NCBI GenBank assembly: GCA_944393695.1
Contig: CALYAY010000006.1
Span: 31,839 to 95,838 of the forward strand
Length of the DNA: 64,000 nt
DNA from: an uncultured Alphaproteobacteria bacterium
Lineage (GTDB): Bacteria; Pseudomonadota; Alphaproteobacteria; RF32; CAG-239
Direction of reading: 5' to 3'
Shown piece after piece: positions 57,443 to 64,000 of the stretch; the stretch's first letter is position 1, and each line of letters begins with the position of its first letter. A program made the position numbers and the translations under genes. The notes below the pieces were generated by a model. It was not told the origin of the DNA. It was given only the letters and a program-made list of their open reading frames with translations, and did no database searches.

Positions 57443-59593
57443 TTATTGCGCTGCGCGGGAAACATAACTGACAACTTTGCTGGCCTTGAGGGCGCTGATA
57501 ATGTCAGCGAGGTGTTTGACGTCTTTTACCTCAACATCAACCAAAAGTTCAAAATAGCTGACGGTACGGTAAACAATGTTCAAATTGGAGATATTGCCGT
57601 TGTTGCGGGCAACGAGGTTTGACAAATCGGCCAAAGCCCCCGGCTCATTGGCCAGCATGATTTTAAGGCGGCCGACATGCATTTCCTCATAAGCTTCATC
57701 GCCCCAGGCAATATCAAGCCAGCGTTCCGGCTCATCGGCATATTTTTCAAGCTGTTTACAATCAATGGTATGAACAGCTACTCCTTTGCCGGTGGTGACG
57801 ATGCCGACAATGCGATCACCGGGCAGAGGATGGCAGCAGCCGGCAAAATGAACCGCCATGCCGGGAATAAGCCCTTTGATTTTAAGCGGCTCGCCCTTAG
57901 TTTTGTCTTTTTTCGGCATGCGTTTGAAGCGCGGAACCTTAATTGCTTTGACAACTTTTTCAAGCTTGGACTGCTTATAAGCCGGATAAACAGCCTTCAA
58001 AACATCCCAACCGGTCACCAGACCTTCACCGACTTTGGCATAAATATCATCTATCGAATCGGCTTCAAAATCAGGCAGTACGTTCAGCAGTCCTTTTTCG
58101 GAAAATTCCAGGTTTTCACCTTTAAACAGGCGTTCCAGAATCTCCTGGCCCAACGTGATAAACTGGTCGCGTTTGTGCGCCCGGACATAGCGGCGGATGG
58201 CGGCTTTGGCCTTTCCGGTGACAACAAAGCGCTCCCATTCGGTGGAAGGATGCTGGGCTTTGGAGGTTAAAACCTCGACCTGGTCACCGTTTTGCAGAAT
58301 TGTGCGCAGGGGGCGGATTTCACCGTTGATTTTGGCTCCGACACAAGTATCACCCACGGAAGAATGGATGGCATAGGCAAAATCTACCGGCGTTGAATTA
58401 ACCGGCAGACCAATCAAATCGCCTTTGGGCGTAAAACAGAAAACCTGGTCATTATACATTTCCAGTTTGGTGTTTTCCATAAATTCTTCGGGATTTTGTG
58501 CCTGTTCCAAAATTTCAAGCAATTCCCGTATCCAGCGGAAATTGCGGCCTTCAACCTTTTGTCCTTGTTTATAAGCCCAGTGGGCGGCAATGCCTTTTTC
58601 GGCAATTTCATGCATTTCATGCGTGCGTATCTGGATTTCGATACGGGTATTTTCCGGCCCGATAACGCCGGTATGAATGGATTTATAGCCATTGGGTTTG
58701 GGCGTTGAAATATAATCCTTAAAGCGGCGGGGAATCATGTGATATTTGCTGTGAATCACGCCCAGCGCCTGATAACAGGTGCCGATGTCGTCCACACAGA
58801 TACGAAAAGCCATAATATCGGACAGCTGCTCAAAAGAAGCATTTTTTTGCTGCATTTTGCGCCAGATGGAATAAGGCGTTTTTTCCCGGCCGGTAATAAC
58901 GGCTTTAATATCATTGTCGCTCATGTCTTTTTCAAGCTGACTGATAATTTTGGGAATAATATTGTTGTCTTTTTCACGCAGGAAATTCAGACGGGCAACA
59001 ATCGAATCGTGAGCTTCCTTATGCAGTTCGGCAAAAGCAATCTCCTCCAGTTCGCTTTTGATTTCCTGCATACCGATACGTTCGGCCAGAGGGGCATAAA
59101 TATCAAGGGTTTCACGGGCTATGCGCTGGCGCTTTTCGGGTTTGCAGAAATGCAGGGTGCGCATGTTGTGCAGACGGTCAGCCAATTTGATTAACAAAAC
59201 CCGGACGTCATCGGACATGGCCAGCAGTAATTTGCGAAAGTTTTCGGCCTGTTTGCTGTTGGTTGACTTCAGCTCAATCATGGCCAGTTTGGTCAGGCCG
59301 TCAACAAGGCTGGCCACCTGGTCGCCAAAGAGCTGCCGGACTTCTTCAACCGTGGTATCGGTGTCTTCGACCGTGTCATGCAGCAAGGCGGCAATGATTG
59401 AAGCCGAATCGAGCTTAAATTTGGTTAAAATACCGGCAACTTCAATAGGATGAGAATAATACGGGTCACCAGACTCCCGAAGCTGGGCGCCGTGTTTTTT
59501 CATGGCAAAGACATAGGCGCGGTTTAATGCGTCTTCATCGGCATCCGGATCATAAGATTTGACTAATTCTACTAATTCATACTGTCTTAACAT
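57443..59593 (-). CDS. Bifunctional (p)ppGpp synthetase/hydrolase (Rsh)
   Basis: A 716-residue RelA/SpoT homologue. The HD hydrolase domain has YYSHPIEVAGIL and IIAALLHDTVEDTD. The synthetase domain is near 235-340 with DIMAFRICVDD and KPNGYKSIHTGV. TGS (PVNSTPVDFAYAIHSSVGD) and C-terminal ACT domains follow. Both active-site sets appear complete, so it should make and break the alarmone. As is usual in alphaproteobacteria, it may be the only long Rsh; this cannot be shown from one window. Confidence 0.95.
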   Translation of the reverse strand: MLRQYELVELVKSYDPDADEDALNRAYVFAMKKHGAQLRESGDPYYSHPIEVAGILTKFKLDSASIIAALLHDTVEDTDTTVEEVRQLFGDQVASLVDGLTKLAMIELKSTNSKQAENFRKLLLAMSDDVRVLLIKLADRLHNMRTLHFCKPEKRQRIARETLDIYAPLAERIGMQEIKSELEEIAFAELHKEAHDSIVARLNFLREKDNNIIPKIISQLEKDMSDNDIKAVITGREKTPYSIWRKMQQKNASFEQLSDIMAFRICVDDIGTCYQALGVIHSKYHMIPRRFKDYISTPKPNGYKSIHTGVIGPENTRIEIQIRTHEMHEIAEKGIAAHWAYKQGQKVEGRNFRWIRELLEILEQAQNPEEFMENTKLEMYNDQVFCFTPKGDLIGLPVNSTPVDFAYAIHSSVGDTCVGAKINGEIRPLRTILQNGDQVEVLTSKAQHPSTEWERFVVTGKAKAAIRRYVRAHKRDQFITLGQEILERLFKGENLEFSEKGLLNVLPDFEADSIDDIYAKVGEGLVTGWDVLKAVYPAYKQSKLEKVVKAIKVPRFKRMPKKDKTKGEPLKIKGLIPGMAVHFAGCCHPLPGDRIVGIVTTGKGVAVHTIDCKQLEKYADEPERWLDIAWGDEAYEEMHVGRLKIMLANEPGALADLSNLVARNNGNISNLNIVYRTVSYFELLVDVEVKDVKHLADIISALKASKVVSYVSRAAQ

Positions 59594-59626
59594 AAAGTTT
59601 AACCATCACAACCTCTGCCGCAGGGA

Positions 59627-59660
59627 AAAACCGGCTTTTACAAACAAAAACTCCGGTTTT
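59627..59660 (-). terminator. Possible terminator of rpoZ
   Basis: AAAACCGG and CCGGTTTT form an 8-bp stem across an 18-nt loop. On the minus strand the stem ends in TTTT and is followed by T. Weakly supported. Confidence 0.4.
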
Positions 59661-59732
59661 AACCGCGCCAGCATAACAAATATACTATCTGTGCAAATAT
59701 AAACCGGAGATAATTAAAAAATGTTAAATCGA

Positions 59733-60221
59733 TTATTCTTCGTCGTCGAAATCGTCACCCAGATCATCGCCCATATCCAGGGCATCGTCCAAAGAGTCGT
59801 CATCATCCAAAGAAATATCCGAATCGCTATCCGCGTCAGAATCTAAATCAAGAGAGTCATCCCCGTCATGAATTTGCATTGTATCATCAATATCCGCGGC
59901 ATCAAGGGACACGGCGGAAAACTGGTCATCAAGCTCGGATAATTCTTTTTCCGCAGCCAAAATCTCAAGCTCTTCTTCCTCGGGCTCCTCAACTTCAACA
60001 TATTTTTGCAGGCCGAGAACCAGAGATTTCTGAAGGTCTTCAATATTGACCGTTCCATCAGCAATTTCACGCAGCGCGATTACCGGATTTTTGTCATTGT
60101 CGCGGGCTACCGTAATCGGAGCGCCGGCGCTGATGTCCTTTGCACGCTGGGCCGCAACCATAAGCAGTTCATAGCGGTTTGGAATTTTTTCAACACAATC
60201 TTCAACTGTAACGCGAGCCAT
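59733..60221 (-). CDS. rpoZ: RNA polymerase omega subunit with long acidic tail
   Basis: A 162-residue protein. The N terminus [30 protein letters not shown] is the omega signature, and the core ends near residue 80. The C-terminal ~60 residues are almost all Asp, Ser and Glu. Typical omega is 70-130 residues, so the acidic extension is unusual in length. It binds beta' and stabilises RNAP. It is followed by rsh, the common rpoZ-rsh pairing. Confidence 0.95.
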   Translation of the reverse strand: MARVTVEDCVEKIPNRYELLMVAAQRAKDISAGAPITVARDNDKNPVIALREIADGTVNIEDLQKSLVLGLQKYVEVEEPEEEELEILAAEKELSELDDQFSAVSLDAADIDDTMQIHDGDDSLDLDSDADSDSDISLDDDDSLDDALDMGDDLGDDFDDEE

Positions 60222-60385
60222 TTTCTTTTATACCTTGTTAAAATTTGCAATTCTGAATTAGACTTTATACTAATTTTTGCGAAAATTGCAAGTATTATTT
60301 AGAAAAATTAATGCCGGAAACAAATTTTCCGCCGAAATACCGTTTCCGGAAGAGGATTTCTCCCCTTCCGGTTTCAGAAAACGGT

Positions 60386-63300
60386 TCAGGCAACCTTGAT
60401 GTTACTGACTTTGGCGTCAAAGGTCAGCTTTGCCCCTTCAATATCACCGGAAACACCGGCATTGCAGTCGGCAACAATCTTGGTGGCAAGAACCTGCTCG
60501 GCAATATAGGATTTGTTTTCTTCCAAGGCCCGGGCCAGTTCGGCATCGGCCGTGGCATAGCTGAGCTCGATGCGGTCTGAAATATTAAAGTTTTTATCTT
60601 TACGCAAGGTTTGGACCAGGCGGACAAAGTCGCGCGCCATTCCTTCGCGCTTCAATTCATCAGTTACGGTCGTGTCCAGCGTAACAACCGCTTTGTTATC
60701 AGCAAAAGCCTTACCGGAAACGCCGGGTTTCATTTCAAGGCGGACCTCAAACAAATCACGGCTCAGATTTTGTCCGGCAATGTTCAGTGTTCCGTCGGCG
60801 GCAAAACTCCATTCGCCCTGTTTGTAGGCGGCCATAACGGCGCCCATCGCCTTGCCCAGGGTTTTGCCCAGCAGCGGCGTGTAGAGATAGAGCTTTTGGG
60901 TGGCATAATTTTCCAGCCGGGGATCGAAGAGAACTTCCTTAACGTTCAGTTCGTCTTTGACAATTTCCTGATATGCCGGGCTGAGTTCGGCGCCGACAAG
61001 CGTCAGGGCAGACAAAGGCAAACGGTTGCGCAGGTTCTTTTCCTCGCGGATAAATTTGGCGGTTGAGCACAAATCCTGCACAAAATCCATCTCATCGACC
61101 AGGGCGGCATCATATTTAATGCCATCCAGCGCCGGGTAGTCCGTTAAGTGAACAGATTCTCCGCCGGTCAGGTTTTTGAAAACATATTCGCTGACAAACG
61201 GCATTAACGGAGCAATGATTTTGGACAGGTTAAGCAAAACCGTGTATAAAGTATCAAAAGCCTGAGCATCGCCACTCCAGAAACGGTCGCGGGTGCGGCG
61301 GATGTACCAGTTGTTCAAAACCTCCATAAACGAAGCAACTTCATTGGTTGCCAAAGACACATCATAAGTTTCAAGCCCTTGTTTAACAACATCGCGCAAA
61401 TGTTTGAGCTTGGAAAGAATATAGTTGTCAATGGCTTCCGAAGAAGAAGCAATTTCTTTGGCCCGGTATTCTTCAGCATTGGCATAAAGCGTGAAGAAAT
61501 AAAAGGCATTCCACAAAGGAATCTGTGCCACACGGGAGGCTTTGGCAATTTCTTTGCCCTCTTTGTCAACGGCAAGGTTGCCGCCTTTCAAAACCGGAGA
61601 AGAAACCAGGAACCAGCGCAGAGCATCTGAACCTATCGTATCCAGCACGATGTTAGGATCCGGATAGTTTTTCAGGCGCTTGGAAAGTTTCTGGCCGCCT
61701 TCGGCCATCAGCAGACCGGTACAAATGCAATTTTTGAAGGCCGGTTTGTTGTGCAGAGCGGTGGATAACACCGTCAGGGTATAAAACCAGCCGCGGGTCT
61801 GGTCAATGGCCTCGACAATAAAATCAGCCGGGAAGTGATTTTCAAACCATTCTTTGTTTTCAAAAGGATAATGAATCTGGGCATAAGGCATGGAACCGGA
61901 TTCAAACCAGCAATCAAAAACATCGCTGACACGGCGCATCATGGTTTTGCCGGAAGGATCATCGGGATTGGGATAAACCACATCGTCAATATAAGGTTTG
62001 TGCAGATTGGTTATATCAAACCCGGTTTTTTCTTTGATTTCGGCCAAAGAACCGAAGACATCAATACGCGGGAACTGCGGTTTGTCAGACTTCCAGACCG
62101 GAATCGGCGTTCCCCAGAAACGGTTGCGGGAAATCGACCAGTCACGGGCGCCTTCCAGCCATTTGCCGAAGCGGCCGTCTTTGATATGTTCGGGAATCCA
62201 GTTAATCTGCTGATTGTTTTTAACCATATTATCGCGGAAATCCGTCACTTTGACAAACCAGCTGGACATGGCCTTATAGATCAACGGGGTGTCGGTGCGC
62301 CAACAGAAAGGATAGGAGTGGGTGTATTGTTCCTTTTTGACAAGAAGGCCGTTTTCTTTAAGCCACTGCATAATCGGTTCATTGGTTTCGAAGACCTGTT
62401 TTCCTTCATAATCGGGAACTTCCGCGGTAAATTTGCCGGCTTCATCGACCGGGCAGACAACCGGAAAATGTTCATCATAAGCTCGGCAGGCTTCAAAGTC
62501 ATCCTGGCCAAAGCCCGGCGCAATATGGACAATGCCGGTTCCGTCTTCGGTGGAAACAAACTCACCGCTCAGCACCCGGAATGCTCCTTTTTCTTTCAAA
62601 TGTTTAAAATAAGGAAACATCGGTTCATAACTCCGACCGACAAGGTCGCGGCCTTTCAGGGTGCCGGTTTGTGTGGCATGTTCCAGCTGTTTTTTATAGC
62701 GGCCGAGCAGAGCCTGAGCCAAAACATATTTCTGTCCGTTTTCTTCCATAACGGCATAATCAATATCATTACCGACTGCCAGCATCAGATTTGACGGCAG
62801 GGTCCAGGGCGTTGTGGTCCAAACCAGCATGTTTAACCCGTTGTCAAGCTTGAACATAACAGTTATGGCATTGTCGGTTTTGTCCTGATAGCCAAGGTTA
62901 ACCTCAAAGTTTGAAAGCGGGGTTTCAGCCGCCCAGGAATAAGGCAGTACGCGGTAGTCCTCATAGACCAGACCTTTGTCATAAAGTTCCTTAAAATTAT
63001 GGATGACGCTTTCCATAAATGAAATATCCATGGTTTTATAATCATGGTTAAAATCCACCCAGCGGCCGATGCGCTTAAACATGCTTATCCAGATGCCGGA
63101 ATATTTTAAGACATCCTGGCGGCAAAAATCATTAAATTTTTCAACGCCGTAAGCTTCGATTTCCTTACGTCCGGAAACGCCAAGCTGTTTTTCGGCCGAC
63201 ATTTCCGCCGGCAGACCGTGACAATCCCAGCCGAGACGGCGTTCAACCTTTTTGCCGTTCATGGTCTGAAAACGGGCCACGACATCCTTAACATAAGAAA

Positions 63301-63487
63301 CCATAATGTGGCCGTAGTGCGGCGTGCCGTTGGCAAAAGGAGGGCCGTCATAAAAGACAAACTCGGCGGCGCCGTCACGATTGTGAACGGATTTTTCAAA
63401 AGTGTTGTCTTCTTCCCAGAATTTGAGAATGTCTTTTTCAATTTCAACAAAGTCAGGCTTAGCCTTTACTTCAGCATAATGTTTCAT
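60386..63487 (-). CDS. ileS: Isoleucine--tRNA ligase, eukaryote-like (type 2)
   Basis: A 1033-residue class I synthetase. The HIGH region reads PPFANGTPHYGHIMVSYVKD, followed by RRLGWDCHGLPAEM. The KMSKS region is KLSKRLKNYPDP. The HYGH/CHGLP and NYPDP forms, and the absence of the usual C-terminal Cys4 zinc ribbon, are features of type 2 (eukaryote-like) IleRS, a group known to be naturally less sensitive to mupirocin. Editing-domain sequences are present around 240-400. The leader region upstream is 0.5 kb without genes. Confidence 0.95.
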   Translation of the reverse strand: MKHYAEVKAKPDFVEIEKDILKFWEEDNTFEKSVHNRDGAAEFVFYDGPPFANGTPHYGHIMVSYVKDVVARFQTMNGKKVERRLGWDCHGLPAEMSAEKQLGVSGRKEIEAYGVEKFNDFCRQDVLKYSGIWISMFKRIGRWVDFNHDYKTMDISFMESVIHNFKELYDKGLVYEDYRVLPYSWAAETPLSNFEVNLGYQDKTDNAITVMFKLDNGLNMLVWTTTPWTLPSNLMLAVGNDIDYAVMEENGQKYVLAQALLGRYKKQLEHATQTGTLKGRDLVGRSYEPMFPYFKHLKEKGAFRVLSGEFVSTEDGTGIVHIAPGFGQDDFEACRAYDEHFPVVCPVDEAGKFTAEVPDYEGKQVFETNEPIMQWLKENGLLVKKEQYTHSYPFCWRTDTPLIYKAMSSWFVKVTDFRDNMVKNNQQINWIPEHIKDGRFGKWLEGARDWSISRNRFWGTPIPVWKSDKPQFPRIDVFGSLAEIKEKTGFDITNLHKPYIDDVVYPNPDDPSGKTMMRRVSDVFDCWFESGSMPYAQIHYPFENKEWFENHFPADFIVEAIDQTRGWFYTLTVLSTALHNKPAFKNCICTGLLMAEGGQKLSKRLKNYPDPNIVLDTIGSDALRWFLVSSPVLKGGNLAVDKEGKEIAKASRVAQIPLWNAFYFFTLYANAEEYRAKEIASSSEAIDNYILSKLKHLRDVVKQGLETYDVSLATNEVASFMEVLNNWYIRRTRDRFWSGDAQAFDTLYTVLLNLSKIIAPLMPFVSEYVFKNLTGGESVHLTDYPALDGIKYDAALVDEMDFVQDLCSTAKFIREEKNLRNRLPLSALTLVGAELSPAYQEIVKDELNVKEVLFDPRLENYATQKLYLYTPLLGKTLGKAMGAVMAAYKQGEWSFAADGTLNIAGQNLSRDLFEVRLEMKPGVSGKAFADNKAVVTLDTTVTDELKREGMARDFVRLVQTLRKDKNFNISDRIELSYATADAELARALEENKSYIAEQVLATKIVADCNAGVSGDIEGAKLTFDAKVSNIKVA

Positions 63488-63780
63488 TTTTTATACCCAG
63501 TTTTGTGAGATTTTTAACTTAAACAATTTCCGAAAGACTTCGGAACATCAAACAGTGATTTATGTGTGAAAAAAATAAAGCCTATCCCCTAAGGGATAAT
63601 AATCAAAATGGCAGATATGTAAAAACTTTTCATCATTTATTATGGCTCAAGCGCCGGTTTTCCGGCATTATCATCATGTTAAACTGGAGAAAGTTTAATA
63701 CAATAAATCCGGGGAGTCAAATATAAATTTTCAAGCGTTATTTGTTGTGTCCGGAAAGCAAGAAGACAGTATTTTATTTC

Positions 63781-63809
63781 TTGCAATTTGTGATTTGCTC
63801 TTTTATCAT
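63781..63809 (+). promoter_or_regulatory. Sigma-70-type promoter
   Basis: -35 TTGCAA at 63781-63786, a 17-bp spacer, and -10 TATCAT at 63804-63809. The same -35 word is used in front of the gene at 28450. Transcription would start near 63815. Confidence 0.5.
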
Positions 63810-63814
63810 GATGG

Positions 63815-63975
63815 AACCGGCGAGAGGTCGCCGGTGGTGTCTAAGCAACATCTCGGATAATAGAAACTCCGCTGTTTTGGGCGGGGTGCCGGTAATATAT
63901 TGAATAACGGCGACTGTTATTCGACAGTTGTTTAGCTCCGCCTGCTTTGCGTTTATGTGAGGCAGGTTTTGTTTT
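63815..63975 (+). ncRNA. Candidate small RNA or regulatory leader
   Basis: Downstream of the promoter at 63781 are three hairpins: ACCGGCGA/TCGCCGGT with a GAGG loop at 63816-63835, ACTCCGC/GCGGGGT at 63866-63887, and AATAAC/GTTATT at 63903-63921. A stem CCTGC/GCAGG follows at 63941-63945 and 63962-63966 with a T-run after it. The length would be about 160 nt. It does not match the RNase P, 6S, SRP or tmRNA signatures I know. It could be the leader of a gene just to the right. Confidence 0.35.
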
Positions 63976-64000
63976 TAACAAATTAATGGAGTTTAGAGTT

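Larger units (their letters stand above)
63488..64000. other. 513-bp region without protein genes, upstream of ileS
   Basis: No tRNA or protein gene was seen. The left half is AT-rich and carries the ileS leader. The right half has a promoter (63781-63809), several hairpins (63816-63835; 63866-63887; 63903-63921) and a terminator-like stem near 63941. A start codon near 63986 may begin a gene beyond the window. Confidence 0.5.

Noticed and set aside
61835..62794. 319-codon frame opposite ileS
   Set aside because: Antisense shadow of a conserved synthetase; no independent evidence.
63815..63975. Known structured RNA (RNase P, 6S, SRP, tmRNA, common riboswitches)
   Set aside because: The conserved words of these RNAs are absent by eye; left as a candidate only.
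1..64000. tRNA or rRNA genes
   Set aside because: I found no cloverleaf-like or rRNA sequences in any gap; a tRNAscan run would settle it.

Overview
The window looks like a chromosome segment of an alphaproteobacterium, probably uncultured and host-associated. The evidence is: an F0 ATP synthase operon (atpI-B-E-b'-b) with two different b subunits and no F1 genes beside it; an alphaproteobacterial-style run of rpoZ, rsh, acpS, lepB, rnc and era; FlaF-type flagellar regulation; an Mla-type lipid transporter whose permease carries an N-terminal STAS domain; and a DciA/DsbA gene pair. FeoAB, the dehydratase activase and the glucan genes fit an iron-scavenging, low-oxygen, Gram-negative lifestyle. 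Genus-level placement is not possible from sequence reading alone.

Layout. 1-4.5 kb: the 3' part of an acyl-CoA dehydratase activase-type protein, then a FeoA-FeoB fusion. 4.5-9.8 kb: accessory block with a membrane-anchored GH108-like muramidase and a large coiled-coil protein with a C-terminal HNH-like motif. 9.8-16.6 kb: CNNM/CorC protein, CPA2 antiporter, XRE regulator, HdeD, glucokinase and small exported proteins. 16.6-19.9 kb: complete mlaE-F-D-lipoprotein operon on the minus strand. 19.9-30.6 kb: the main accessory region. It holds a zincin-like protein and a low-complexity protein that share a domain resembling LPD7 of mobile-element polyvalent proteins, an operon of HAD phosphatase, membrane-bound MEMO1-AMMECR1 fusion and M49-like metallopeptidase, and a large protein with a Pro-Glu-rich segment. 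30.8-40.4 kb: outer-membrane protein, fliO-fliP, dciA-dsbA, F0 operon, HD phosphohydrolase, serS and trpS. 40.4-43.3 kb: a giant cysteine-rich exported protein, followed by 0.7 kb of palindromic repeats; one copy of a repeat lies inside the coding sequence. 43.3-50 kb: opgG-orf-opgH, NUDIX, mtnN, OMP and sirtuin. 50-54.2 kb: a doubled FlaF protein and flgF-flgG-flgA-flgH. 54.2-63.5 kb: NlpE-like lipoprotein, era, rnc, lepB, acpS, rsh, rpoZ and a eukaryote-like (type 2) ileS. The last 0.5 kb has no protein gene but has a promoter, hairpins and a terminator consistent with a small RNA or leader.

Transcription is well marked. Most convergent gene pairs are separated by one bidirectional hairpin terminator, and several accessory genes have recognisable -35/-10 boxes with 16-18 bp spacers. 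In two cases the -10 box covers the first possible start codon, so the real start must be further in.

Most promising for novelty: (1) the MEMO1-AMMECR1/M49-like operon, (2) the domain repeated in two accessory proteins, (3) the palindromic elements, one inserted in-frame in a gene, (4) the tandem FlaF duplication, and (5) the putative RNA at the right end.
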